A stretch of DNA of 59,303 bases. Origin: CAYOOT01 sp964405665. Its GTDB lineage: Bacteria; Bdellovibrionota_C; UBA2361; SZUA-149; CAZDWZ01. The stretch covers positions 1 to 59,303 of the forward strand of contig CAYOOT010000008.1 in the NCBI GenBank assembly GCA_964405665.1, read 5' to 3'. Position 1 is the first letter of the stretch. The number at the start of each line of letters is the position of its first letter. Below the pieces are notes generated by a model that worked only from the letters and a program-made list of their open reading frames with translations, ran no database searches and was not told where the DNA came from. A program made the position numbers and the translations under genes. This document shows, one piece after another, positions 8,410 to 17,152 of the stretch.

Positions 8410-9615
8410 TCAATTTAATTGTAAAACGAGAACCGAAGCATTAACATTTGCTTCCGTTCCTCCAACTACACTTGCCAGACCAACGGCTGCGTTAGAACTG
8501 TGATTGACAAGAGTAAGAACATCTCCTACCCCTAGAATCAAAATAGCTTGACCAGTATTTTGCTGAGTACCCGCACCGGAACCATAGATTGTCGATGGGG
8601 TTGGAGAGCCATTTACAAATATTCCAAATTGATTTGATTCAGTGCCTGTTACCGAAAAGGTAACGGCATATGTTCCTGCATTTTCCGCAAGAATTGAAGT
8701 CGTGGAAAGACCATGTGTAATATCAAGTAGAGGACCATTGCTATCAAAAACAACTGGGGCGTCGATAGCTACTGTCTGTGCAGTAGTATTGTAAACATAT
8801 CCATATCCTAAAATACCGCCGGGTCCTTGTGGACCAGTTGCACCTGTTGTCCCGATCGGTCCGATCGGTCCTGTTTCTCCAGTAAGCCCTGTTGCGCCAA
8901 TTGGGCCAATTGGTCCTATGGGCCCTGTAGCTCCTGTTGCTCCGGTTGCGCCAATTGGTCCTGCTGGGCCTGTGGCTCCAGCAATTCCGGTCACACCTGC
9001 TGCTAAGAGTTCGATTTCAAGTTCTGTATAATGACTGGTAGTCGGACACTCTTTAGTGCCAAAGATCACATTCACACTTTCTCTGTTGTTTGGAAGTAGT
9101 GCCAATCCAAAATTAGTACTAGGATTGTCCAACCATCCCTGAACAATATTGGAAGTGACATCAAAAGTTATCCATTTCCTTTCATCACTTTTCTGGACTC
9201 TAAGAGGGCCGGTTGAAATCAAAGTGCCTAAATTTGGAGCATTGCTCCTACTAAGGGTTGCTTCATCCCAAGCCTGATTAAGAACAAAGATGTCTAAATA
9301 TCCCTCATCAGGAACGGATTTGACGAATAGCCGAAGTGTTGCCTTATTAATGGAAGCTCCAGTGCTAATGGGAGTAAGATCTAATCGGACAAAACTTCGA
9401 TTTTCATCTCTATTGGAGCTTTTTACAACCATTCTTCCAAGCTTACCAAAGTTAGCATTATTCTTGGCAAAACTGATTTGAGCATCATCTGTGGGATGCA
9501 TATTGTCAGCCAGGGCAGGAGCTAGAGAGCTAAATAGCATTACAAGAATAAAGAATAATTTTTTTTGCAAATTAAGGATACGTTTCTTGGAAATTAGAGA
9601 GTTAAGGTAGTTCAT
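8410..9615 (-). CDS. Secreted DNRLRE/CBM96-like, collagen-repeat, BclA-like protein
   Basis: A 401-residue exported protein with four parts. There is a long signal peptide (1-36, cleavage after ALA). A DNRLRE/CBM96-like beta-sandwich (about 41-205) is recognisable from its spaced F-V-R-L-D and W-I-T-F-D-V-T motifs. Twenty uninterrupted Gly-X-Y triplets follow (207-266), rich in GPI and GAT. A C-terminal beta-rich jelly-roll domain (about 268-401) resembles the trimerising C1q/BclA-type tip of exosporium filaments. It probably forms a trimeric surface fibre. An AGGAT RBS lies 8 nt before the ATG. The gene is read leftward behind the PAS kinase gene, 222 bp apart. Architecture is clear; the ligand is unknown. 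Confidence 0.85.
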   Translation of the reverse strand: MNYLNSLISKKRILNLQKKLFFILVMLFSSLAPALADNMHPTDDAQISFAKNNANFGKLGRMVVKSSNRDENRSFVRLDLTPISTGASINKATLRLFVKSVPDEGYLDIFVLNQAWDEATLSRSNAPNLGTLISTGPLRVQKSDERKWITFDVTSNIVQGWLDNPSTNFGLALLPNNRESVNVIFGTKECPTTSHYTELEIELLAAGVTGIAGATGPAGPIGATGATGATGPIGPIGPIGATGLTGETGPIGPIGTTGATGPQGPGGILGYGYVYNTTAQTVAIDAPVVFDSNGPLLDITHGLSTTSILAENAGTYAVTFSVTGTESNQFGIFVNGSPTPSTIYGSGAGTQQNTGQAILILGVGDVLTLVNHSSNAAVGLASVVGGTEANVNASVLVLQLN

Positions 9616-9693
9616 GATGACGCATCCTTTAAATTTTAATTATTAATTAAATTGTGACGGAAGTGATTTTGAAATTACTTTTTCTTATTTATC

Positions 9694-9740
9694 AAGGAGA
9701 GATAACATGACAGCTTATTAAGGAGAGCTGATATGACAGC
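9694..9740 (+). repeat. Two direct repeats, each an RBS plus ATG micro-ORF
   Basis: A 21-nt unit occurs at 9694-9714 and 9720-9740 with a 26-nt period. Each unit contains AAGGAGAG followed 5-6 nt later by ATGACAGC. The first opens a 4-codon frame and the second an 8-codon frame (stop at 9756-9758). The strand is opposite to both flanking genes. It may be chance or a decayed leader; no downstream plus-strand gene follows until 11110. Confidence 0.35.
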
Positions 9741-9837
9741 GATCATCTTGCAAGCTTAAAAGGAATTAATAGGTTGGGCAACTTTTGTAAACGGGAACAA
9801 CGTTAAGTGGATAAAATTGCGAATTATTATATGAAAA

Positions 9838-10980
9838 TTAAGGAATAGTTGGGTCAGGAAGAGTTACAATAAAAGTTGTTCCTTCTCCAACGGTGCTTTT
9901 AACTTCAATTCTTCCATTGTGCGCATCAACTATATTTTTTGTGACATATAGTCCTAAGCCAGTACCGGCGATTTCTTGATGATTTTCTGAACGGCTGTAA
10001 CGATCAAAAAGAATATGACTGGTATGACGATCAATTCCGGGCCCGGAATCAGTAACGCTAATTTCCACTTCATCATCCAATCTTCTTCCGGTTAAAGTTA
10101 CTTTGCCATTATTTGGCGTATATTTTAGGGCATTGCCAATGAGATTACTTAATACCCGATGTAGTCCGATTCTGTCGGCAAAAACTTGAACCTGTTCTTC
10201 TACGGGTTTATAAATGAACTTAATCGATTTTGCTTTGGCAGTAGAAAAATAATCAAGGAAGGTTTCTTCCAGTATTTCGTGCACTGAATACCACTTGGGT
10301 TTAATTACTAAAACACCGTCTTCGATTCTTCTGGCACTTAATAATTCATCGATAATGTTAATACAATTTCTGGCACAAGAAGCAATTCGCGTAATCATTT
10401 CCGGACCTTCTTTGCTGTCTAGAAGTTTAGGATCATTTAGCAGTTCGGCACTAGTGAGAATGGCTCCTAGCGGACCTTTTAAATCATGAGATGTTGTTGC
10501 CAAAAGATCTCTTTCTTTCCGTTCTTGATCTTTTCGGCGAGTGATATCTCTTACCCAGAGCACATACTTTTCATTCGCCGCTTCGGTTTCCAGATTAAAA
10601 GCTATTTCTTCAACAGGAGCTTCCAAAGAAACCTTACTTAAAGAAAGAGCATAATGTTGAAAAATTTTTTTGTTTTTACTCTGAATTTGGATTTCCGAAT
10701 TCCAAATTAATTCCTGAGAATTTTCGGCCACTTGTTTTTTTAAAGAATTGGCAATTGCCGAGTCATGTTTGCGAATCAGATCTATTAAATTTACCGGAGT
10801 AGATATTTGTTTTTTCGTAGAAGTTAATGCGGCAATAAATTTGTAAAAAGCATCATTGGCAAAAATGGCTATACCCTCGGTATCAAGAATTGCCAAACCA
10901 TCTGAGGCCGCATGTACTGCTGCCCAGAAGTTTTTACGTTCTTGGTTCAATTGCACTGTAGATTTGATTCTTAGTTGCAT
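9838..10980 (-). CDS. PAS-domain sensor histidine kinase
   Basis: The 380-residue kinase has no transmembrane segment and is probably cytoplasmic. A PAS domain (about 15-150) ends in a short coiled connector. The HisKA dimerisation helix carries SHDLKGP with phospho-acceptor His165. The HATPase_c domain has the N-box NLIGNALKYTPN (Asn283), G1 box DSGPGID and G2 box GTGLGLYVTK. It closes with the usual FIVTLP strand. No response regulator is adjacent; the nearest on the same strand is the NarL-type regulator 4 kb away, so the partner is unknown. The sensed ligand cannot be read from the PAS sequence. Confidence 0.92.
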   Translation of the reverse strand: MQLRIKSTVQLNQERKNFWAAVHAASDGLAILDTEGIAIFANDAFYKFIAALTSTKKQISTPVNLIDLIRKHDSAIANSLKKQVAENSQELIWNSEIQIQSKNKKIFQHYALSLSKVSLEAPVEEIAFNLETEAANEKYVLWVRDITRRKDQERKERDLLATTSHDLKGPLGAILTSAELLNDPKLLDSKEGPEMITRIASCARNCINIIDELLSARRIEDGVLVIKPKWYSVHEILEETFLDYFSTAKAKSIKFIYKPVEEQVQVFADRIGLHRVLSNLIGNALKYTPNNGKVTLTGRRLDDEVEISVTDSGPGIDRHTSHILFDRYSRSENHQEIAGTGLGLYVTKNIVDAHNGRIEVKSTVGEGTTFIVTLPDPTIP

Positions 10981-11109
10981 TAATTTTTCCAGAAGCGGGT
11001 TTTGTTCTTCGTCCTTGCTTTAGATGCTTAATTTCTGATAAAAGTTACCCCAGATTGGCTTTTTGAGTATTTTTTGTTAGAATAGCTCATATTTTTGTTT
11101 TAAAATCTT

Positions 11110-11637
11110 ATGGTTAAGTCAGATAATTGGATTCGCAAATGGGGTATGGCCGGTGGCACAGAACCATTTCTGGAGGAGAATGTTAATCCTGCCAGCTATG
11201 ATATTACCCTTGGTTCTCATTGGATTTGTCCAACAAGGGAGCCGGAAGAATTTGAAGCTAATGAATTAGTTCTTTTTCCTGGTGAAGTGGTCCTTTCTAC
11301 TACCAGAGAGATTATCAAGATGCCCCGTGATGTTGTTGGTGATTTGAAATTAAAAAGTTCTTTGGGTCGTTTGTGGTTAAATCATAGTTTGAGTGGCTGG
11401 ATTGATTGTAATTTTCAAGGGCAGGTTACCTTAGAATTACAAAATTTGGGTCCCTATCCAAGACGTCTTGCTTTTGGAATGAGAGTGGCACAAATTGTTT
11501 TTTACCAGATGGAAGAACCTCCGCTAGTCGCTTACGGAGAAAAGGGTAAAGGACATTATCAAGGACAGATGGGGACAACCCGTGCCTGGTCTGAAGAATT
11601 TTTCCCAACTGTAAAAGAAGAACCGAGAAAGAAGTAG
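11110..11637 (+). CDS. dcd: dCTP deaminase
   Basis: Deaminates dCTP to dUTP in thymidylate supply; some family members also hydrolyse dUTP. The 175-residue length is normal. Conserved blocks are PASYDITLG (27-35), LKSSLGRL with the nucleotide-binding Ser and Arg (81-88), and VTLELQN carrying the catalytic Glu109. A C-terminal GHYQGQMGTTRAW segment would form the phosphate-binding lid. The start lacks a strong Shine-Dalgarno; the next in-frame ATG is at codon 13 and would remove part of the fold. The PH-domain gene follows 13 bp later, so the two probably share a transcript without obvious functional linkage. Confidence 0.9.
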   Translation: MVKSDNWIRKWGMAGGTEPFLEENVNPASYDITLGSHWICPTREPEEFEANELVLFPGEVVLSTTREIIKMPRDVVGDLKLKSSLGRLWLNHSLSGWIDCNFQGQVTLELQNLGPYPRRLAFGMRVAQIVFYQMEEPPLVAYGEKGKGHYQGQMGTTRAWSEEFFPTVKEEPRKK

Positions 11638-11650
11638 AAAGGTAAAATAA

Positions 11651-12181
11651 ATGGCAAGTTCATCCCTACGCACCGAAATTCCTTTAAAAAAGAGAAAAAT
11701 AATTAAGAAAAGTTTTCATGGTGTTCTTAAAGTATTTTATTTTATGGGCCCTCTTAGTCTTTTGCTGTATGCGTACTTTTTCTCCGGTTATGTGGAGTTA
11801 TCTCCACGTTTAGAAGAGAACAAATGGGCAATTTTTGGTTATTGGTTACTGCTAGTTGCGCTTTTTGTTTTTAATGAAATGATTTATCATATCTTATATT
11901 TCATCACTTATTATTATGAAATGGATGATAAGAATCTGGTAATTAGAAAAGGAGTGGTGGTTAGAAAAGAAATCACTTTACCATTTTCTAAAATAACAGA
12001 CGTCTATGTCGATCAAGATGTCGGAGACTTTTTGTTGGGTCTGTATGATGTTTATATTTCTACTCCCACCGCAGAATCCGGAAAGTTTGCTCATATTGAT
12101 GGAGTCAACAAAAAAGGTAGTGTCAAATTACGTCAGATGATCCTTGATGCGGTGAATCGTGAAACTGCAAGGAATCCTTAG
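11651..12181 (+). CDS. Membrane protein with bacterial PH (bPH2/YdbS-like) domain
   Basis: A 176-residue protein with a basic cytoplasmic N-terminus and two transmembrane helices (about 37-58 and 68-92). A C-terminal bacterial pleckstrin-homology domain of the YdbS/YdbT type contains the typical KNLVIRKGVVVRKEITLPFSKI run in part (about 98-119) and ITDVYVDQDVGDFLLGL. Such proteins are poorly characterised envelope components. The RBS is AAAGG 6 nt before the ATG. It is cotranscribed with dcd, and the 143-bp palindromic repeat lies downstream, before the convergent Cys-rich protein gene. Confidence 0.85.
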   Translation: MASSSLRTEIPLKKRKIIKKSFHGVLKVFYFMGPLSLLLYAYFFSGYVELSPRLEENKWAIFGYWLLLVALFVFNEMIYHILYFITYYYEMDDKNLVIRKGVVVRKEITLPFSKITDVYVDQDVGDFLLGLYDVYISTPTAESGKFAHIDGVNKKGSVKLRQMILDAVNRETARNP

Positions 12182-12210
12182 TTAGATAAATAAGAAGGAA
12201 TTAAAAATTA

Positions 12211-12353
12211 CTGGACCGCGGACGTCCTCGTCCGCAACCTGAAATCCAGCGAAGTATGAATTCTCATAGTTAAAAATAATTTTTTTACAGTTCGCTTTGA
12301 GACTTCTGTCTGAAATACGACCCAGGTTGCGGACGAGGACGTCCGCGGTCCAG
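12211..12353. repeat. Palindromic MITE-like repeat, copy 1
   Basis: This 143-bp element starts and ends with nearly 30-bp inverted arms (12211-12240 and 12324-12353) built on CTGGACCGCGGACGTCC. Its interior keeps a second imperfect stem (GAATTCTCA against TGAGACTTC). A second copy in the same orientation is at 16981-17118. Termini and internal blocks are conserved while the connecting bases differ, which fits a small non-autonomous mobile palindrome or a large structured intergenic repeat. It lies between convergent genes. Confidence 0.85.
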
Positions 12354-12405
12354 TGATCATGATCACAATTAAGCAGTCTTGCTAGAATTAAGACTATAAA
12401 GTGGA

Positions 12406-14703
12406 TTATCTCAACTTCTTCGCTTGCCAATCGTATTTGATTTCTTTGATTGGGAAATTAGAATTAAGTTTCGCGGTGCTAAATCCTTTAATCATTGTTC
12501 CGTCTTCAGAAATCATTGCGGTATTGTTTAATCTCAGACCGTTTGATTTGTCGACATCAAATACCAAGACATCATTGTTTTTGAGAGTTGCTTTGAAGTA
12601 ATTCTGAATACCGACACTTTTTACTTTTGGATCTCCAGTAACTGCAACTTCCGCAAAAGTATAGCCCATTAATTCTTTTTCATTTTTTGGCCAAAGAACA
12701 ATGATTCCCAAATCCTTTGTGCTGGAGGTTTTCACACTATCTAATCTCCAGGTCCAAACGCCGACAAATTTATTTAAGGGAGAGTCTGGAAGGGAATTTT
12801 TTAAAAGAGGAAGGCTAGGATTTGATTGAGGAGTAACTTGATTTAAAGAACTCATTACGTCATCAATTGAAAAATACCCCAAGCCACCTTTAGTCGACCA
12901 GTCCACTGATTTCCCAGTTACTTCTTGACCATTTTCTTCACGAACATAACCTTTAGTAATACTAAGATTCCCAGTAACCGATTGTTGGTATCTATCAGCT
13001 AAAAATAATTTCTTAAGTTGTACTTCGTTTGTTCTTTTTACTTCTCCCGGTTCGGAGATACCATTAGAATTATTATCAAACCAAAGTGCCAATGGTTCCA
13101 ATTCTTGTCCACTTATTTCCCCGTCATAGTTTTGGTCAAGTGTTTGCAGTGCTTGATAGCCATTTTCCCAAGGTTGGGGTTTTAAATTTGAGACTAAGGA
13201 AGCAATTCTCTTTCCGCCAAATGTCCATTTTCCAAAGAGCTGAGAAGCGGAAGTGATATTTCCTTGATGGTTAGGATCGTAAACTAATAGCGGAGCTTTA
13301 GCGCTAGCTTTCCATTGCCAGAAAAGATTATCTTTCTTGCTATCTAAAGGGAAATTTACGTAAGTAACTTTTTCATCAATATCAAAACCTTCATTCCAAA
13401 TTAAGGAAATAGGAGTAGTGACAAAATCAAAGCTTTGACTTGCTAAAAAGGCACCGTTAGCACAGGAGTTAATGGATTCTTGCGCATTAAGATCGGCCTT
13501 GTTAATGGGGTTACAAGATTGATCGAAGAATGCTGTGAAACCATAAGGCGAACCGCTTTGTGGTTGAACAAATGCAAGATTAGTTAGTGCGGAAAAAGGA
13601 ACCTTCTGCGCAGCTTTATTGGCGCATTTATCTCCATCATTGTTAATTCCACCTCTAAAGTACCACATCACACCATCGTCTAATAATTTATCTTGATGGT
13701 TTCGGCATTTTACATATTCTTTGGCAAACTTCATTGCTTGTTGTTTTTCATTTTCAAAGCAATTCAGGTTAAAGGCCGATTCCGCAGTACTTAGTTGATC
13801 TTGAATGTTTGTTGTTTGATCTTCTCCGGCGATTTGTCTTACCTCTAATCTCATCAAAAGAGGACAATCATTTTGGCATTGTCCGTTAACGGCGCTTTGG
13901 CCATCCGGACAGCAAATCCCTTGGGTAAAAATTTGTCCGCTAGGGCAAAAACTGCAAACTCCATTAACTAAGAATCTTTGATTACTGGAGCAACAACCGT
14001 CTTTTTCCGGTGAACCGGCAACTTGTAAGCGATCAGCTGAACTGCAAGGACAGTCTTGCGGACAACTGAGATTGGATTCTGCTGCAGAGCAAGTTCCATC
14101 ACCACAATGGCAGTCCTGAGGGCAACTTTGAAATGTTTCAGCTCCATTGCAGACGTTATCTCCGCAGACAAATTGGGGAACAGTGGTTGTAGTAGTAGTT
14201 ATTGTTGTTGAGGTAGTTGTCGCCGTAGTAATTGTTGTAGAGGTTGTTGTTGTAGTGCTCGTGGTTGATGTAGAACTTGTGGTTGTTGTTGTGGTAGAAT
14301 CGGGTGGACAACAATCAACACAATTATAAATTGTTTCACCTCTATTAGCTTCACAAATGCCATTGCCACAAGAACAATCCACTTGGCAGCTAGTCATCGT
14401 TTCACCTTTACTTGCTTCGCAAGAACCGTTGCCACAATGACAATCAAATAGACAGGTACTAATACTTTCGCCCTTATTTGGCTCGCAAGCGCCATTGCCG
14501 CAATGACAATCTAAAGGACAATTGGTCGGTGTTTCATTATAGGAAGCCTCACAAATTCCATCGTTATCACAAACATGTCCGACAACTACTGTGGTGTTAG
14601 TAGTTGTATGTCCACACATTTCACTTTGACAAGCAGCGTATGAAAATTTTGTAATTAATAAGATGGAAAAAAAGACAAACGAAAAAAATTTTATCAACTT
14701 CAT
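12406..14703 (-). CDS. Large secreted protein: Cys-rich repeats, Thr-rich linker, EF-hand pair
   Basis: A 765-residue exported protein with a signal peptide (1-23). Four roughly 22-residue Cys repeats of the form CGNGxCExxxGExxxxCxxDC occupy about 45-132. A 40-residue almost pure Thr/Ser/Ile stretch (about 136-175) follows, then two more Cys repeats (about 179-220) and a further Cys-rich knot to about 280. The C-terminal 480 residues include a clear calcium-type EF-hand pair (DQNYDGEISGQE and DNNSNGISEPGE). The Thr tract would be a rigid, possibly glycosylated stalk. A strong AGAGGT RBS precedes the ATG. Surface adhesion or matrix binding is an inference only. Confidence 0.85.
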   Translation of the reverse strand: MKLIKFFSFVFFSILLITKFSYAACQSEMCGHTTTNTTVVVGHVCDNDGICEASYNETPTNCPLDCHCGNGACEPNKGESISTCLFDCHCGNGSCEASKGETMTSCQVDCSCGNGICEANRGETIYNCVDCCPPDSTTTTTTSSTSTTSTTTTTSTTITTATTTSTTITTTTTTVPQFVCGDNVCNGAETFQSCPQDCHCGDGTCSAAESNLSCPQDCPCSSADRLQVAGSPEKDGCCSSNQRFLVNGVCSFCPSGQIFTQGICCPDGQSAVNGQCQNDCPLLMRLEVRQIAGEDQTTNIQDQLSTAESAFNLNCFENEKQQAMKFAKEYVKCRNHQDKLLDDGVMWYFRGGINNDGDKCANKAAQKVPFSALTNLAFVQPQSGSPYGFTAFFDQSCNPINKADLNAQESINSCANGAFLASQSFDFVTTPISLIWNEGFDIDEKVTYVNFPLDSKKDNLFWQWKASAKAPLLVYDPNHQGNITSASQLFGKWTFGGKRIASLVSNLKPQPWENGYQALQTLDQNYDGEISGQELEPLALWFDNNSNGISEPGEVKRTNEVQLKKLFLADRYQQSVTGNLSITKGYVREENGQEVTGKSVDWSTKGGLGYFSIDDVMSSLNQVTPQSNPSLPLLKNSLPDSPLNKFVGVWTWRLDSVKTSSTKDLGIIVLWPKNEKELMGYTFAEVAVTGDPKVKSVGIQNYFKATLKNNDVLVFDVDKSNGLRLNNTAMISEDGTMIKGFSTAKLNSNFPIKEIKYDWQAKKLR

Positions 14704-14819
14704 AAAATTACCTCTGATATGAAACCCAAAATAACATAATTCCCTATAAAAAAACAGAGTATGATCGTTGTCATATAACTGGTTAAAAATACTACATTTA
14801 ATTGAATAAAAATTAGAGA

Positions 14820-15455
14820 TTATTCAATTAGCCCAGATTTGATCGCCATCTGAACAAGTTCAGCATTGGTACTAATACCTAATTTTTTCATAATATTAGC
14901 TCTGTGACTATCAATTGTTCTAGGGGAAATGTGTAAAAGTTTTGCCACTTCGCGATTATGATTTCCTTCACAAAGTAATTTCATTATTTCTCTTTCGCGA
15001 GTTGTTAGTGCGGATAAAGGATTTACAACGATAGGATGTTTTCCGCTGCTACTGAGAAGTGCATTGGTTACACTGGGAGTAACATAAGTTTGTCCTTTTA
15101 ATAATGCATAAATTGCAAATTCGATTTCTTGTTTGGAAGAAGATTTGGATAAATAACCTTTTGCTCCTGAGCGAATGGCTTGACTGACAGAACTTTCATC
15201 TTCTCTTGCAGATAATACAAGAATTATTGGTTTCTTATCGAGCTTTTGCATGCGTTCGATATTTTCAATTCCGCCGATATTGGGCATGTTAATATCGAGA
15301 ATAACAATATCCGGTACTAATTTTTCTACTAGTGGAAGAAGATCAAAACCATCTCCTGCTTCTCCAATCACTTGCCAATTGGCTATTTGGCTAATAATTG
15401 AGCGCAAACCTTCGCGAATCATTACCTGATCATCAGCGATTATAAATTTTGGCAT
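14820..15455 (-). CDS. NarL/FixJ-family response regulator
   Basis: Two-domain transcription factor of 211 residues. The receiver domain (1-120) has acidic residues Asp8-Asp9, phospho-acceptor Asp54 in ILDINMP, and Lys in the YLSKSSS loop. A LuxR-type HTH (about 145-205) contains LTTREREIMKLL and the recognition helix SPRTIDSHRANIMKKLG. It reads away from a P-loop kinase gene across a 158-bp divergent spacer. No cognate kinase is adjacent, although the PAS kinase on the same strand about 4 kb further along is a candidate. Target genes are unknown. Confidence 0.94.
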   Translation of the reverse strand: MPKFIIADDQVMIREGLRSIISQIANWQVIGEAGDGFDLLPLVEKLVPDIVILDINMPNIGGIENIERMQKLDKKPIILVLSAREDESSVSQAIRSGAKGYLSKSSSKQEIEFAIYALLKGQTYVTPSVTNALLSSSGKHPIVVNPLSALTTREREIMKLLCEGNHNREVAKLLHISPRTIDSHRANIMKKLGISTNAELVQMAIKSGLIE

Positions 15456-15613
15456 ACAAGTTTTTTGTAAGAGATTCTCCTAATACTTTTTCGACAAAAT
15501 TACTATAATTCTTAAACGACTTTTAATCGATGTTTAACTTGTTGATTTTGTTGTATTACTATGTGATTCAGTGATCTGATTAAATTAAATAAAAGAATGA
15601 CTAAAAACAAAAG

Positions 15614-16267
15614 ATGATAAGCAAATCAGCGTATAGTTTGCCAGCGGTTGAGGCCGTATCTTCTGAAATTGTAAAGCTTCTGAAGTTAGGCCGAATCAGT
15701 ACTCTGGGAGTTTGTGGTCTTGGAGGAACAGGAAAAAGTTCAGTTTGCCGTGAAGTTGCAAAGCGCAATCCTCAAACAATTGTTTTTGAAATTGATTGGT
15801 TTTGCGAACATTCCTCGGCAGATCGTCGGCTCTTAGTTAAAAAGGCGCTAGCAGAAAACGATCAATCGGCTCTTGCTCATTGGGAAGATCCCTCAGCCTG
15901 GTATGATTGGAATTTGTTATTAAAGAACCTCAAAGAATTGCGGAAAACTGGCAAACTTCATTTGAAAAATGCTTGGCGCCAAAGCACGGGAGAAAAGGAT
16001 CTGCAAATAGATTTACAACTCCCCAAAGGTCACTGCGTAATACTTGTAGATGGAATTTATTTATTACATCCGCTGATTCGTAAAGAACTAGATCGAGTAA
16101 TTTTGCTAACGATATCAAATCAACTATCAATAGAACGTAGTGCATTAAGAGATCAACATCGCAGTGATGCTGAGTATCTTCATTGGAAAGCTAAATTGCT
16201 AGAATCTTTTGATAGTCCTTATTTTGAACGTTACGGTGGAAATGTTGATCTGGAAGTAAAAATATAA
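15614..16267 (+). CDS. Uridine-kinase-like P-loop NTPase
   Basis: A 217-residue soluble protein with Walker A GLGGTGKS (35-42) and a Walker B-like strand VILVDGIYLLHP near 142-153, the pattern of the Udk/phosphoribulokinase branch of P-loop kinases. It probably phosphorylates a nucleoside, sugar or cofactor hydroxyl. Residues after the P-loop (FEIDWFCEHSS) correspond to the substrate-side strand. It is transcribed divergently from the NarL-type regulator and converges on the methyltransferase gene with 9 bp between stops. The substrate cannot be assigned, and the RBS is weak. Confidence 0.75.
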   Translation: MISKSAYSLPAVEAVSSEIVKLLKLGRISTLGVCGLGGTGKSSVCREVAKRNPQTIVFEIDWFCEHSSADRRLLVKKALAENDQSALAHWEDPSAWYDWNLLLKNLKELRKTGKLHLKNAWRQSTGEKDLQIDLQLPKGHCVILVDGIYLLHPLIRKELDRVILLTISNQLSIERSALRDQHRSDAEYLHWKAKLLESFDSPYFERYGGNVDLEVKI

Positions 16268-16276
16268 AAGAGATTA

Positions 16277-16936
16277 CTATTCAAAAAAGATAAAACCGTA
16301 ATCCCCGGTATAACCATTTTGTTGCATCAGCCAAACCCATTCTTCGGGTTTCATAAAAGCACGACAAGTTAGCTGCCAATAGAGTAAATTAATTTTTTCC
16401 TGTTCATTACGATAAGATTCCACAACAAAATATTTATTTATAGCAACCCGTTCTAGTTCAGAAAGGGCCGAGGATAATTCATAGTTATAAAGATTATGCA
16501 GGGTATTAAGAGAAATAACTAAATCAAATTCTTTGTCAGAAAAAGGAAGTTTTGTGGCATTGGCTAATCTTAAATAAGGTCGGACTTCTTCTTTGGAATT
16601 TTTGATTCCAAATTCTGAAAGATCAATCCCTTGAACAATTACTCCGGGAACAACTTGTGTTAGTTCATAAAGCAAAAATCCTTTACCGCAGCCAACATCA
16701 AGAATCTTCTTGCCGGCTGTTAATTGATAATGCTGAGCAATTTTTTCAGCAACAGGACGCCAGCGGCCATCATATTTATATCCTCCGTAACCATACTGTC
16801 TTTCTCCGTCCCAATAATCTTTATCAAACTTTAGCGCCACTTCGGCGCATTTTGCTTTGTCGTGTTCAGTTACGCGCTCTAAGTAATTGCGTTTGGTTTT
16901 GGTATGCAGAGGCGTAATGAAGTCTAGATTTTTCAT
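16277..16936 (-). CDS. Class I SAM-dependent methyltransferase of surface-sugar cluster
   Basis: The 219-residue enzyme shows the SAM-binding motif I ILDVGCGKG (about 78-86), an acidic motif II region (IDLSEFG) and post-I motif FDLVISLNTLHNL. A distinctive N-terminal block rich in Tyr/Gly (DYWDGERQYGYGGYKYDG, 40-57) resembles methyltransferases I associate with sporadic carbohydrate clusters. It is the last gene of the leftward half-operon after the two transketolase pieces, separated from them by the second MITE-like palindrome. It probably methylates a sugar or sugar-phosphate intermediate (inference). Confidence 0.85.
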   Translation of the reverse strand: MKNLDFITPLHTKTKRNYLERVTEHDKAKCAEVALKFDKDYWDGERQYGYGGYKYDGRWRPVAEKIAQHYQLTAGKKILDVGCGKGFLLYELTQVVPGVIVQGIDLSEFGIKNSKEEVRPYLRLANATKLPFSDKEFDLVISLNTLHNLYNYELSSALSELERVAINKYFVVESYRNEQEKINLLYWQLTCRAFMKPEEWVWLMQQNGYTGDYGFIFFE

Positions 16937-16980
16937 GAAATAATTTTGATATTAATTGCTTAGGGGACAGCTGATTTTTA

Positions 16981-17118
16981 CTGGACCGCGGACGTCCTCG
17001 TCCGCAACCTGGAACTTATTAAAGCATGAAGCCTCATAGTCTGCAAAAGGAAAATCTCCCTTTGAGGCTTCTGTCTAAAAAAAGTTCCAGGTTGCGGACG
17101 AGGACGTCCGCGGTCCAG
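16981..17118. repeat. Palindromic MITE-like repeat, copy 2
   Basis: A 138-bp copy of the element at 12211-12353 in the same orientation. The outer arms (16981-17010 and 17089-17118) are almost perfect inverted repeats. An inner stem GAAGCCTCA/TGAGGCTTC is perfect here but has one mismatch in copy 1. It interrupts the leftward cluster between the transketolase C-terminal gene and the methyltransferase gene, so it may separate their transcription. Confidence 0.85.
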
Positions 17119-17152
17119 TGAAATATGATATTTGGATATTAATACTTATTGA

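Noticed and set aside
14147..14329. Val-rich plus-strand ORF
   Set aside because: It is the antisense shadow of the ACN codon run in the Thr-rich stalk of the Cys-rich protein.
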